64,000 nucleotides of DNA from Lachnospiraceae bacterium (GCA_910576125.1 CAJTHM010000001.1:390339-454338), one strand, 5' to 3'; counted from the stretch's first letter, positions 1-8,302 are shown. A program made the numbers and translations. Notes: a model not told the origin generated them from the sequence alone.

Positions 1-562
1 TCGCCGGCCTCCTTGGCCCCTAATGGTCCCTCCGCGTCCGGCGTAAAGTCGTAGAAGGTCCGCATCTTCGGCATATCCAGGGCTGTCGGCAGACGGTAAT
101 CCCGGAAGTTGGGATTTAAGACCTTGCCTTCCTTGGTGATGTTATGCTCGTAGACCGCGTAGCCTAAGCCCATGCCGATGGAGCCCTCCAGCTGGCCCTC
201 CACGGCCCGGCGGTTCAAGGCGCGGCCGCAGTCATGGGCAAATACGAACTCATCGATATCCAGCACACCAGTCTCCTCGTCCACGGTCAGATGGGCCGCG
301 CCGGTAGAGAAGCTGTAGGCCGGGGCATAGTTGGTGGTGTTCACGCCGTTATACTGGGAATTATCGGTCCGGTGATAGTAGGAACCGATCCCCACCAGCT
401 CATCGCCGCCCTTGACGGTCATATATCGGAACATAGCGTCCCCAATCGGCATCTGCAGCTCGGCCTTCTCCTTGCTGATCACCTTGCCCTCCAGGCACTC
501 TAAGGTCTCCGGCATCACGCCCCACATGGGTCCGATCACCTCGAACAGCTGGCGTTTGGCAT
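1..562 (-). pseudogene. Xanthine dehydrogenase-family molybdopterin-binding subunit, internal/C-terminal fragment
   Basis: Read on the minus strand from about 562 to the window edge, this gives a continuous frame of about 187 residues. It contains AHDCGRALNRRAVEGQLEGS followed by IGMGLGYAVYE and GPLGAKEAG. These are typical of the large molybdopterin subunit of xanthine dehydrogenases/aldehyde oxidoreductases, where the C-terminal region carries the GxxE-type active-site motif (the EAG here). Family enzymes hydroxylate purines or aldehydes in the cytosol. The 3' end lies off the window. The 5' end is lost: upstream of about 562 the DNA belongs to a MATE transporter in another frame. I therefore call it a truncated fragment created by a deletion, a rearrangement or a misassembly. 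Confidence 0.75.
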
Positions 563-1263
563 CTATTGCGCCGGACCAGGAGGCCGGGCCGGAAGCGCAG
601 CACCTGGAAGCGGCAGGCGTCCGCCATGCAGAGCAAAAGCTCCACGCCCCGGGCGATGGTGGTGGCCAGGGCCACGCCCATGATCCCCATCCGGGGGGCT
701 CCCAGCAGCCCGAAGATAAAGACCGCGTTTAAAAGGATGTTCAGGAGCAGGGCGGAGGCATTGGTAAAGGTGGCGAACACCACCCGCTCGATCGAGCGCA
801 TGGTACATAAGTATACCTGAGAGATGCTCATGAACAGGTAGGAGACACCTACGATCCGCAGATAGGGGATCCCTGCCCGGATCAGCTCCTGCTCCGAAGT
901 GAAGATCATCATCAGCACCTGGGGGAAGAAGCAGGCCATCACAAAGAAGAAAAAGGACACCGGGATCGACAGCCGCATCCCGATCCCCATGATCTCCTCG
1001 ATCGTGCGGGTATCCTTTTTGCCCCAATACTGGGCGGCCAGCATCCCGATCCCCGAGGATATCCCTGAATAGACCAGGTTTAAGATGAACATGATCTGGC
1101 TGGCTAAGGAGCCTGCAGAGAGGGCCGTCTGGCTCACCCAGCCCAGCATGATCACGTCCGCCGAGCTGACCGCCGTAGTGATCAGGTTCTGGATCACGAT
1201 GGGCAGCGCTAGGCGGAGCATGTTCCGGTAAAATGAGGATGGCCTTGCAGTCGTTGTCACCAT
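400..1263 (-). pseudogene. MATE-family efflux transporter, 3'-truncated
   Basis: Starts at ATG 1263 (MVTTTARPSS) and gives about 232 residues of clear MATE sequence: an N-terminal helix pair with ALPIVIQNLITTAVSSADV, the GMLAAQYWGK segment, and a further helix around NILLNAVFIFGLLGAPRMG. Intact MATE exporters have about 450 residues and 12 helices and expel drugs or metabolites using Na+ or H+. Here the homology stops near 566 after RPGLLVRR. The frame then runs on out of phase through the xanthine dehydrogenase fragment to a stop at 400, so about half of the protein is missing. The start lies 57 bases after the stop of the upstream fragment (1320-1485), which suggests one original operon. 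Confidence 0.75.
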
Positions 1264-1319
1264 AATGGATAGTCCCCTTTTCTTTCCATGTGATATGCCG
1301 CTTGATATGATCGGTCCTG

Positions 1320-1485
1320 TCAGCGACGATCGATACTCTCCCGCACTTTTTCCGGGAGCTGTTCCAGGATCTTTCTCTTGACCTTCGTCGTCAGATAAGC
1401 CGTATCCAGTCTCTTCTTGCTGTAGGGATACGCCGTATGCGCAGACTGCCTGACCAGATAGTCGGTATAAAATTCTTCCCAGAAA
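1320..1485 (-). pseudogene. C-terminal fragment of an unidentified protein
   Basis: A minus-strand frame from about 1485 to a TGA at 1320-1322 begins FWEEFYTDYLVRQSA and ends PEKVRESIDRR. It has the composition of a real charged C-terminus, and it sits just upstream of the MATE start in the same orientation. I do not recognise the family. Its N-terminal part is absent because the serine recombinase frame begins at the same point (1478-1489) on the other strand. It probably marks chromosomal DNA interrupted by the mobile element or by a later deletion. Confidence 0.4.
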
Positions 1486-1488
1486 TCC

Positions 1489-3279
1489 ATGCTGGAAGAT
1501 TACGCCCGCTGCAACGGTTTTCCAAACCCGACCCATTTCACGGACGATGGAATCTCCGGAACCCGGTTCGACCGCCCCGGATTCACCGCCATGATGGAGA
1601 AAGTGGAGGCCGGGAATGTGGAGGCAATCATCATCAAAGACATGAGCCGCCTGGGACGTGACTATCTCAAAGTCGGCCAGGTCATGGAAATCCTGCGGCA
1701 GAGAGGCGTCCGGCTGATCGCCATCAATGACGGAGTGGACAGCGCCAACGGAGAGAATGATTTTACCCCGTTCCTGAACATCATGTATGAATTTTACGCC
1801 AGAGATACCAGCCGTAAGATTAAATCCGTGTTCAAGGCAAAAGGCATGAGCGGCAAGCACCTGACTGGCACGGTTATTTACGGTTACTTGTGGGACGAAA
1901 AGCGGGAACACTGGATTGTGGACGAAGAAGCCGCTGACGTGGTGCGCCGGATATTTGCTATGACTTTGGAAGGATACGGCCCCTACCAGATTGCGAACCG
2001 GCTGTCACAGGAAAAGATTGAGATACCTTCCCTGCACCTCTCCCATTACGGGGAGGGCGTGAACCAGTCCAAGACGTTTAAAGACCCTTATGGCTGGGGT
2101 TCTTCTACTATCGTCAATATCCTGAAAAAGCGTGAGTATTTAGGCCACACCATCAACTTCAAGACCCGCAAACATTTCAAGGACAAGAAAAGCCACTACG
2201 TTGACGAAAATGAATGGGTAATCTTTGAGGACGCCCACACCGCCATTATCGACCCGGAAACCTTTGAGAATGTGCAGAGAATCCGCTCCAACGTGAAGCG
2301 TTACCCGGACGGCTGGGGAGAAGCCGCCCCGCTTACCGGCCTGCTCTACTGCGCCGACTGCGGCGGCAAGATGTACGTCCACCGCACCAACAATGGTAAG
2401 CGTATCTCACAGTATACTTGCTCCCAATATAGCAAGGTTCCGGTTGGCGTCCTCTGCTCCACGCAGCACCGAATCAATGAAAGCGCCGTCCTGACACTGG
2501 TTTCCGATATGCTCCGGGCGATAGCGGAGTATTCCAGAAATGACCGGGCAGAGTTTATCAAAGCGGTTCAGGAAACCCAGGCCGAGCAGCAGGCCAGCGA
2601 CATCACCAGAAAGCGGAAACGGCTGGCGGCGGTACAGAAACGGGCTGGGGAACTGGAAAAACTGATATGCAAGATTTATGAGGACAATGTGCTGGGCAAG
2701 CTGCCGGACGCAAGATATGCCGCCCTGGACGCACAGTACGCAAAGGAGCAGGAATCCCTTTCCGGCGAGATTGCCGAACTGGAAAAGGTAATCGCCGGAT
2801 ATGAGCAGAGCCGGAAATCAGCGGAGAAATTTATCGCCCTTGTTGACAAGTACGAGAATTTTGACAACCTGACTACCACCATGCTGAATGAGTTTGTGGA
2901 GAAAATCCTTGTCCATGAGCGTGACCGGAAAGGCAGCATTGAAACTACGCAGGAGGTTGAGATTTACTTCAATTTTGTCGGAAGGTACATGCCGCCCCAT
3001 TTCGGGGAAGTGAACCTCACGCCGGAGGAACTGGAAGCCCTGCGGAAGAAAGAGGAACGCAAGGACAAGCTGCACCAGGCATATCTCCGGCGCAAGACCA
3101 ACGGGACGCAGAAACGGTACGAGGATAAAATCAAGGCAAAGAAAAAGGCAGAAATTGAGGCGAAGAAAGACGCTATTCGTGCCGAGGATATGAAAAGAGG
3201 CGTGTTTATCCCGGCCAACAGCCTGCCAAAGAAAGAACCACGAGTGGGAAAAAATATGATTTCAACTATTGCACAATAA
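1489..3279 (+). pseudogene. Large serine recombinase (TnpX/TndX type) lacking the catalytic N-terminus
   Basis: The frame encodes 596 residues. From residue 1 it matches the middle of the resolvase domain (FTDDGISGTRFDRPGF at 17-32, then IIIKDMSRLGRDYL). A recombinase domain follows at roughly 110-230, a zinc ribbon (LLYCADCGGKMYV with further Cys) near 285-330, and a coiled coil near 360-440. Related enzymes begin about 35-40 residues earlier with the strand that carries the nucleophilic serine. Here the frame is closed by TAA at 1468-1470 only seven codons before the ATG, and the upstream DNA is a fragment of another gene. Such recombinases excise and integrate Tn4451-like mobilizable elements. 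Without the serine this copy should be inactive. Confidence 0.85.
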
Positions 3280-3295
3280 ACAAAACTTTTTCACC

Positions 3296-3324
3296 TTGAC
3301 AATATGTGTTACAAATGTTATTAT
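3296..3324 (+). promoter_or_regulatory. Sigma-A promoter of the tetR-ABC operon
   Basis: A perfect -35 TTGACA (3296-3301) and a -10 TATTAT (3319-3324) are separated by 17 bases. The -10 box ends one base before the 14-base inverted repeat, so a bound repressor would block the start of transcription. Confidence 0.85.
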
Positions 3325-3325
3325 T

Positions 3326-3360
3326 TACTTGCGAATATTTATAGCGAATATTCGCAAGTA
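3326..3360. promoter_or_regulatory. Operator palindrome for the TetR-family repressor
   Basis: Arms TACTTGCGAATATT (3326-3339) and AATATTCGCAAGTA (3347-3360) are perfect inverted repeats around a 7-base spacer. They begin directly after the -10 box and lie 28 bases before the tetR start. This is the classic layout for autorepression by the adjacent TetR protein. Confidence 0.8.
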
Positions 3361-3388
3361 AAATTCAACAGAAGGGAGAAATAGAATT

Positions 3389-3979
3389 ATGCCGTCAAAG
3401 CCAGTCCTTTCGGACGCTGATAAAAAAGCAATCCGCAAAAAGCTGGAAGAACTATGCGAGGAATGTTGGATAGCGCAAGGGTATAAAAAGACAAGCATTA
3501 AGAATCTATGCGATAAGGCAGTTATATCTATCGGTACTTTTTATACGCTCTACCCGACAAAGGAAGATTTATTCCTTGAAACAATCACAGACATACAAAG
3601 GAGGTTGACAGAAAAGATTATCGACATAAACAGGAACAGCCGGACGAAAGAGGGCTTTGCACAGTCCATGAAAAGGCTTTTCCGGGAATACGACAGCAAG
3701 CCGTTCCTCTACAATGTCAATACGCCGGATTTTCAGTCTTTTGTGACAAAGCTGCCGGAAGAAACGATTAAGAAAATCAAGTTTGACAGTTTCGATTTTT
3801 TCAGACAGGTTATCCATGCCGCAGACCTCAATCTGAAAATGGAGGAAGCACAGGCATATGGAATTTTGAGTGCGCTGCTGTCAACAATCAATGCAAAAGA
3901 AACGCTTTCCGTCACTTGTGATTATTTCGCTGTTTTTGATTTTATGGTGGATAGCCTTGTGGCAGATATTTTTGAGTAA
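3389..3979 (+). CDS. TetR/AcrR-family transcriptional repressor
   Basis: A 196-residue protein with an N-terminal helix-turn-helix. The core of the HTH reads KKTSIKNLCDKAVISIGTFY and is followed by TLYPTKEDLF, the usual TetR signature. The C-terminal half (about 70-196) is the divergent all-helical ligand-binding and dimer domain. The start is preceded by GAAGGGAGA at 3371-3379. It is the first gene of a tightly packed operon running to 6324 that ends with an ABC transporter, under a strong promoter whose start is overlaid by a palindrome. The natural reading is a ligand-relieved repressor of its own transporter operon. The inducer is unknown, but a peptide antibiotic is plausible given the transporter type. 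Confidence 0.9.
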   Translation: MPSKPVLSDADKKAIRKKLEELCEECWIAQGYKKTSIKNLCDKAVISIGTFYTLYPTKEDLFLETITDIQRRLTEKIIDINRNSRTKEGFAQSMKRLFREYDSKPFLYNVNTPDFQSFVTKLPEETIKKIKFDSFDFFRQVIHAADLNLKMEEAQAYGILSALLSTINAKETLSVTCDYFAVFDFMVDSLVADIFE

Positions 3980-3990
3980 AGGAGATTTTT

Positions 3991-4221
3991 ATGACAGAAT
4001 TTGAGTACAAAACGATAGTAATTGACAGCAAGGAAACAGAACATTCCGAAAAGTCGCTGTCTGATAAGCTGAACCATTACGGTAAGGACGGTTGGGAACT
4101 GGTTACTTGTTTTTCTTATCCATGTATAGGCAGTTCCCAATATTCCCTTATCGGAATCGCACAGAAAGCGACTTTGATATTTAAAAGGCGGCTATGCTCC
4201 GAAAAGGGGGCGAGCGAATGA
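3991..4221 (+). CDS. DUF4177-like small protein
   Basis: A 76-residue protein beginning MTEFEYKTIVIDSKE with GKDGWELVTCFSY in the middle. This pattern is typical of DUF4177 proteins: a short beta-alpha fold of unknown function, with a 'DGWELV' core. It starts 11 bases after the tetR stop with GGAG upstream. Its stop overlaps the ATG of the ABC ATPase (ATGA at 4218-4221), so the two are probably translationally coupled. No signal peptide or membrane helix is visible. Confidence 0.7.
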   Translation: MTEFEYKTIVIDSKETEHSEKSLSDKLNHYGKDGWELVTCFSYPCIGSSQYSLIGIAQKATLIFKRRLCSEKGASE

Positions 4222-4964
4222 CAAATGCGGTTGAAGTCCGGCATTTATCAAAATCCATAGAGGGCAACCCCATACTGAATGATATTTGCATGAATGTAAG
4301 GCAAGGGGAAGTATACGGATTTCTGGGCGCAAACGGCGCAGGAAAAACTTCGCTGATGAAAACGCTGTACCACGTCATTTTCCCCGATACAGGTACGGTA
4401 TGTTTATTAGGCGAAACTATCAACAAGGGGAACAATCCCGTTTTCTCCCGTATCGGCAGCATTATTGAAAGCCCTGTTTTTTACAGCCATTTAAGCGCAT
4501 ACGAGAACATGGAACTCCATTGCCGATACATGGGCGCAGGCTATGAAAACATCATGGAAACGCTGTCACTGTTAGGGATTGCAGAAACGGGCAAAAAAGC
4601 CGTAGGGAAATTCTCTTTGGGAATGAAACAGCGGCTTGCGCTTGCAAGGGCAATGCTCACGAAGCCGGATTTGCTTATTTTAGACGAACCAATAAACGGC
4701 TTAGACCCACAGGGGATTATTGAAGTGCGGGAGCTGCTGTTGCGAATCAACCATGAATACCACACAAGCATTTTAATATCCAGCCATATCCTTGACGAGC
4801 TGTCTAAAATTGCCGACACAATCGGAATTATTGACCACGGGGCTATGCTTGCGGAAGTATCTATGAAAGAGCTTACGGCGAAAGAGATAGACCTTGAATC
4901 CTATTATTTAGGCTTATTGGGAGGAGGTGGGAAAAATGTGGAATCTTATCCGCATGGAAATTAA
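4218..4964 (+). CDS. ABC transporter ATP-binding protein (bacitracin/lantibiotic-export type)
   Basis: From ATG 4218, which overlaps the previous stop and follows a G-rich ribosome site, this is a 248-residue ATPase. Walker A is GANGAGKT (residues 37-44), the signature region is FSLGMKQRLALARA, Walker B is LLILDEPINGLDP, and the H-loop is SSH. The short single-domain form and the NGLDP variant are typical of BcrA/LanF-like subunits that power export of, or self-protection from, peptide antibiotics. An upstream in-frame ATG (4194) exists but has no better ribosome site. It is followed by the cognate permease with a 29-base overlap. Confidence 0.9.
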   Translation: MTNAVEVRHLSKSIEGNPILNDICMNVRQGEVYGFLGANGAGKTSLMKTLYHVIFPDTGTVCLLGETINKGNNPVFSRIGSIIESPVFYSHLSAYENMELHCRYMGAGYENIMETLSLLGIAETGKKAVGKFSLGMKQRLALARAMLTKPDLLILDEPINGLDPQGIIEVRELLLRINHEYHTSILISSHILDELSKIADTIGIIDHGAMLAEVSMKELTAKEIDLESYYLGLLGGGGKNVESYPHGN

Positions 4965-5631
4965 GAAAGTACCGTTAAAGCCGCATATCGCCGGATTGTT
5001 AATCGCTAACTTTATCATTTTTCTGCTTTCCGCCTTTACGTCCAGCCTTTTAACTGCAAGCGGCAATATATCCACACTTCCGGGATTTGCCCCAGTCCAG
5101 TTAGATACGGTTACGTTAGCGGCAATGCTTGTAAGGGCTACTCTGATTGTATGGGAAGCGGTACTGATTTCCGTATTTTTGATTGAAGAATACAGAAACA
5201 AGACAATCGGCTTGCTTTTCACTTACCCGATCAGCCGCACGAAACTGATTACGGCAAAACTCATCTTGATATGCTGCATTAGTTTTACGTTCCATGTGCT
5301 GTCAAATATCTTCCAATATGCCACAATCTTTCTTGCGGCAAAATGTTTTGATTTTGTCACGTTCAGCTTTGGAAACATACTGGCACAGGCAGTTACAACA
5401 ATATCCGCTATCCTGTTGGGGCTTCTCCCGCTGTATGTTGGAATGATAAAGAAGTCAACGATTGCAACCGTTGTTTCGTCTATTGTCAATGTTGCCATAG
5501 CGTCAAACTCAAAGGGAAGTAGCGCAGGATTGATGTCAATCCCCGTTGCGGCAGTTATTTTCGGTATCATAGGCATCATTTTTTCAGCAGTCGCAATGAG
5601 AAAAATGATTTTATCAGATTTGAGCAATTAA
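4936..5631 (+). CDS. ABC-2 type transporter permease
   Basis: A 231-residue membrane protein with about six hydrophobic segments, for example IAGLLIANFIIFLLSAF, LIVWEAVLISVFLI and the C-terminal IPVAAVIFGIIGIIFSAVAM. Between helices 2 and 3 it carries the motif EEYRNKTIGLLFTYPISR, typical of ABC-2 permeases of the BcrB/LanE kind. GGAGGTGG at 4922-4929 places the start at ATG 4936; the in-frame GTG at 4927 lies inside that site. It pairs with the ATPase encoded just upstream to form a transporter in the cytoplasmic membrane. Substrate unknown. Confidence 0.85.
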   Translation: MWNLIRMEIKKVPLKPHIAGLLIANFIIFLLSAFTSSLLTASGNISTLPGFAPVQLDTVTLAAMLVRATLIVWEAVLISVFLIEEYRNKTIGLLFTYPISRTKLITAKLILICCISFTFHVLSNIFQYATIFLAAKCFDFVTFSFGNILAQAVTTISAILLGLLPLYVGMIKKSTIATVVSSIVNVAIASNSKGSSAGLMSIPVAAVIFGIIGIIFSAVAMRKMILSDLSN

Positions 5632-5649
5632 AAGAAAGGGGGCGATAAC

Positions 5650-5874
5650 ATGAATTTTCCAATTCCCGATTTTGTACCCGTTCCAAGTGCGGAAATCATG
5701 CAGACTATTTCAATCGTATCATTGACTGTCGGTATCTGCCTTGTGGGTGTGGGATTGATTTTCCTGTTTCTGAACAAGAGAAAAGGGAAAGAAAAGAAAG
5801 CCACAGCCCTATGGATTGTCATAGGCGTTGGCGTGTTGCTTATTGTAAATCACGGCATACAGTTATTGTTTTAA
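5650..5874 (+). CDS. Small two-helix membrane protein
   Basis: A 74-residue protein with two hydrophobic segments (about residues 20-40 and 53-73) separated by the basic linker NKRKGKEKKATA. It follows the permease by 18 bases with AAAGAAAGGGGG upstream, so it belongs to the transporter operon. I do not recognise a family. An accessory membrane subunit of the exporter is a guess from position only. Confidence 0.6.
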   Translation: MNFPIPDFVPVPSAEIMQTISIVSLTVGICLVGVGLIFLFLNKRKGKEKKATALWIVIGVGVLLIVNHGIQLLF

Positions 5875-5885
5875 AGGAGGACAAA

Positions 5886-6131
5886 ATGATTAAAGAAGTA
5901 AATCGGGCTTGCGAAAAGTTGAATGGTAGATTGGGGATTTCCGTAGAACTTCCCAACCCGAAAAAGAAAGCGTTAAAAACGGCTGCGGCTTGTAACTTAG
6001 TTGTCGGTGCTGGTCTGGTGGCGGCAGGAATCCTTTTCCCGTCAAAATCTTGTGCGTTGTTGGGCGGCATCAGCGTTATCAGCAGCGTTGTACTGCGAAA
6101 AGAAAGCAAGCATAAGAACCATGAATCATGA
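5886..6131 (+). CDS. Small protein with a hydrophobic hairpin, unknown
   Basis: An 81-residue protein starting at ATG 5886, six bases after a perfect AAAGGAGG (5873-5880). The N-terminus is amphipathic (MIKEVNRACEKLNGRLGISV). The C-terminal half has a Gly/Ala-rich hydrophobic stretch (about 40-71) ending in a basic KESKHKNHES tail. It is the sixth gene of the tetR operon, and its stop overlaps the next start. Function unknown. Confidence 0.6.
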   Translation: MIKEVNRACEKLNGRLGISVELPNPKKKALKTAAACNLVVGAGLVAAGILFPSKSCALLGGISVISSVVLRKESKHKNHES

Positions 6132-6324
6132 CGGGAACGAGCAATTCAAATGGTTATTATGCCCTGTTTGCGGAAGCAAGACACGCATTAAAATGCGGTC
6201 AGACACAGAGCTTCGGAATTTCCCGCTGTTCTGCCCCAAATGTAAGCAGGAAATGATAATCCACGTAAAAGATTATAATGTATTAGTTATCAAAGAGCCA
6301 GACGCACAGACGCAGAGCCGGTAA
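6121..6324 (+). CDS. Cysteine-rich KTR-type zinc-ribbon protein
   Basis: A 67-residue protein with the pair CPVCGSKTRIKMRSDT and CPKCKQEM, a CxxC...CxxC zinc ribbon carrying the Lys-Thr-Arg signature. These proteins ('cysteine-rich KTR') are common cargo in Firmicutes conjugative and mobilizable elements; their function is unknown. The start at 6121 overlaps the previous stop (6129-6131). A strong terminator begins at its stop codon, making it the last gene of the operon. Confidence 0.75.
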   Translation: MNHDGNEQFKWLLCPVCGSKTRIKMRSDTELRNFPLFCPKCKQEMIIHVKDYNVLVIKEPDAQTQSR

Positions 6325-6366
6325 CATTGAGCAAATTCACTCATTGTTATCGGTTCATTTTTTTAT
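6318..6366 (+). terminator. Rho-independent terminator of the tetR-ABC operon
   Basis: Inverted arms at 6318-6331 and 6340-6353 pair over 14 positions with two mismatches around an 8-base loop. TTCATTTTTTT follows at once. It overlaps the last stop codon of the operon. Confidence 0.75.
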
Positions 6367-6704
6367 AAGCCGTTGCTCTTTTAACTCTTGAAGGTATAAC
6401 ATTTTTGGACTTGTAGACAACAGCGGTTTAGATGGGAGCTGTTATGATACAAGTTATCTATAAATGTGAACTGACACAAAATATATTACTGTCAAAAAAA
6501 GCATATTAGCCAGTTGGGAACACCCTGACAGCAAATGCGAAATTTGTCATATTCTAACTGAATACCGTATCTTATGCGTCCGAATGGAATTTAACCATCC
6601 GGGCGCTTTTGTTTTCTTGGGAGGTGCACACGCTCCCCACTGCCACTCTCCGCCTCACTCCGTTCAGAAATCTTTGCAAAAAAATCTGAACGGAGGAAAG
6701 GAAG
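6367..6704. other. Non-coding stretch between cargo operon and core element genes
   Basis: No convincing reading frame or known RNA was seen here. The DNA is AT-rich up to about 6580 and then changes to the GC-richer style of the element backbone near the sigma-like gene, so it may hold the boundary of the inserted cargo. The start of the next gene is preceded by GGAGGAAAGGAAG at 6692-6704. Confidence 0.4.
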
Positions 6705-7100
6705 ATGGAAGTCACCATCAACATAGACGGACAAGCACTGTCCGTGGAGGTCACAGTCGAAGTATATGAGTACCTGGACAGAGCCGACCACAAGGAAGAA
6801 AACCTTGCCCATGAGAAGCGGAGGCACTGGGACAGCCGGGAGTTTGACGAGTACATAGTCCTCACCGAAGGGCGCTCCTGCTACTACCAGACACCGGAAC
6901 AGTGGGTATGCAGGAAAGAAACCCTGCTGGAGATTAAGGCCGCCCTTGCGCTCTGCACCGAGGCGCAGCGCCGCCGGTTCCTGCTCTACGCATTGGAGGG
7001 TTTGAGCTATGCCGAGATTGCCGGGCTTTGCCGCTGCTCCAAAGCTGCCATACAGGACAGCATTGAGGCGGTACGGAAAAAAATTAAAAAATTTTTCTGA
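6705..7100 (+). CDS. Sigma-70 region 4-like regulator of the mobile element
   Basis: A 131-residue protein. The C-terminal part, with LLYALEGLSYAEIAGLCRCS then KAAIQDSIEAVRKKIKKFF, is a region-4-type helix-turn-helix ('GLSYAEIA...S...AIQDSI'). The N-terminal half begins with a short beta segment (MEVTINIDGQALSVEVTVEV) and then resembles the spacer of small element-encoded sigma-like proteins. The ribosome site GGAGGAAAGGAAG abuts the start. Proteins like this occur in tandem in Firmicutes integrative elements, upstream of the mobilization genes; a regulatory role is inferred. Confidence 0.7.
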   Translation: MEVTINIDGQALSVEVTVEVYEYLDRADHKEENLAHEKRRHWDSREFDEYIVLTEGRSCYYQTPEQWVCRKETLLEIKAALALCTEAQRRRFLLYALEGLSYAEIAGLCRCSKAAIQDSIEAVRKKIKKFF

Positions 7101-7167
7101 TACAGACCCTACGATTGGCCGATTTCGGGCTAACCAGTGAAGGGAACTTTTTCCCTATCACATTATC

Positions 7168-7204
7168 GGAGAGGACAGGCAGGAAACCGCTGCCTGTCCT
7201 CTCC
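7168..7204. terminator. Perfect 15-bp hairpin between the two sigma-like genes
   Basis: GGAGAGGACAGGCAG (7168-7182) is perfectly complementary to 7190-7204 around the loop GAAACCG. Only a weak T-run follows (ACATTTTAGG), and the next ribosome site begins about 7 bases later. It may be a terminator, or a hairpin that limits read-through into or translation of the next gene. Confidence 0.6.
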
Positions 7205-7225
7205 ACATTTTAGGAGAGATTAGCC

Positions 7226-7684
7226 ATGAAAACAATCAACCTGAAAAAGTATTATTACCCGCTTTTTGTTACAGACACATTTATTGAGGTATCGGACGAG
7301 GTGGCCGAGGCTCTGCTGTTTATGCGGAGGGAGGAAAACAACCTCACCCATAAAATCTGGTATCACAAGGCGTACTATTCCCTTGACTGTGAGGACGGGA
7401 TTGAAAACTGTGCCTTTGATTTTACCGCCAAATCCCCAGAGGAGATTCTGCTGGAACAGGAGGAAGAACAGCTTTTCCTTGCCACACTGGAACATCTGTC
7501 CGAAGCTATGAATAGTCTGACGGACATACAGGCGAGGCGTATCCATGCCCGCTACATGCTTGGCAAAAAACTGATTGAGATTGCCGCAGAAGAAGGCGTA
7601 AGCGTATCCGTGGTACAGCAGACCGTTAAGAGCGGCTTAAAGCGAATGCGAAACTATTTTGAGAAAAAGAAGTGGAGGGAATGA
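7226..7684 (+). CDS. RNA polymerase sigma factor-like protein, region 4
   Basis: A 152-residue protein. The N-terminal part (KKYYYPLFVTDTFIEVSDEV) is the conserved beginning of element-borne sigma factors. The C-terminal helix-turn-helix (IEIAAEEGVSVSVVQQTVKS then GLKRMRNYF) is region 4. AGGAGAGATTAGCC precedes the start. Its stop lies within the leader of the next gene, showing an operon with the mobilization genes. It likely acts as a positive regulator or alternative sigma of the element. Confidence 0.75.
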   Translation: MKTINLKKYYYPLFVTDTFIEVSDEVAEALLFMRREENNLTHKIWYHKAYYSLDCEDGIENCAFDFTAKSPEEILLEQEEEQLFLATLEHLSEAMNSLTDIQARRIHARYMLGKKLIEIAAEEGVSVSVVQQTVKSGLKRMRNYFEKKKWRE

Positions 7685-7689
7685 GGCAA

Positions 7690-8223
7690 ATGAATTTTAA
7701 CAAAAGCGAACTGGAAATGCTCTACCAGTATGCCGCACCAACGAAGGAAGAAACCCTTGCCGGGCTGAAAGAGATTGTGCCAGTTCTGGAAAGGAAGGAC
7801 GATTTACTCTCAAAAGTGATTGTCGAGAATACCATACGGAAACTGGAAAAACTGGCAGAGCCGGAGTGCAGCCGCTTTATTGCGGATAACCGGGCCGCCT
7901 TTATCGAAAAGCGGGATAATTCTATCCGCCAGAGGCTTGCCGCCACCAAAGCCGGGAAGGGGGAGCCGGTTCTGCAGGGGCATGACCTGGCAAGCATGGA
8001 GCGGTTCCTGCCGGAAACAAGGCACATGGTAACGGTGGATATTTTGAACAGTGACAGCCCGGTGGGATTCCCCGGAGAGCGATACCGCTTTTTCCTCTCT
8101 GATGAAGGCTATAAAAACGCCAGAGCCAGTGAGAAGCGGGGAGAAATCAAAATCAGGAACCATGCCGCTGTCATGGCCGGGAAACTCTACCCAGACAAGA
8201 AGCCCCAAGCGCAGGAACGGTGA
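7690..8223 (+). CDS. Transposon-transfer-assisting-like protein with extra C-terminal domain
   Basis: I place the start at ATG 7690 because GGAGGG (7674-7679) lies 10 bases upstream; an in-frame ATG at 7681 sits too close to it. The protein has 177 residues. The first 65 (MNFNKSELEMLYQYAAPTKE with a following helix pair LSKVIVENTIRKLEKL) resemble the short TTRAP proteins of mobilizable elements. The remainder (PGERYRFFLSDEGYKNARAS) is unknown to me and absent from the usual 70-residue form. It sits between a sigma-like gene and DUF3847/relaxase, which supports a transfer-related role. Confidence 0.5.
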   Translation: MNFNKSELEMLYQYAAPTKEETLAGLKEIVPVLERKDDLLSKVIVENTIRKLEKLAEPECSRFIADNRAAFIEKRDNSIRQRLAATKAGKGEPVLQGHDLASMERFLPETRHMVTVDILNSDSPVGFPGERYRFFLSDEGYKNARASEKRGEIKIRNHAAVMAGKLYPDKKPQAQER

Positions 8224-8302
8224 CAGACAACAGAATCTAAACCACAGCAGGACAACCGGAAACGGCTGTCTTTTTTTGCCATCTGAAAGGAGGTGATTAC
8301 AA

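Noticed and set aside
400..1911. A minus-strand open frame of 503 codons covering recombinase antisense, a gene fragment and the MATE gene
   Set aside because: Only the part from ATG 1263 has MATE homology. The upstream part is antisense to the recombinase and the downstream part is the wrong frame of the xanthine dehydrogenase fragment.
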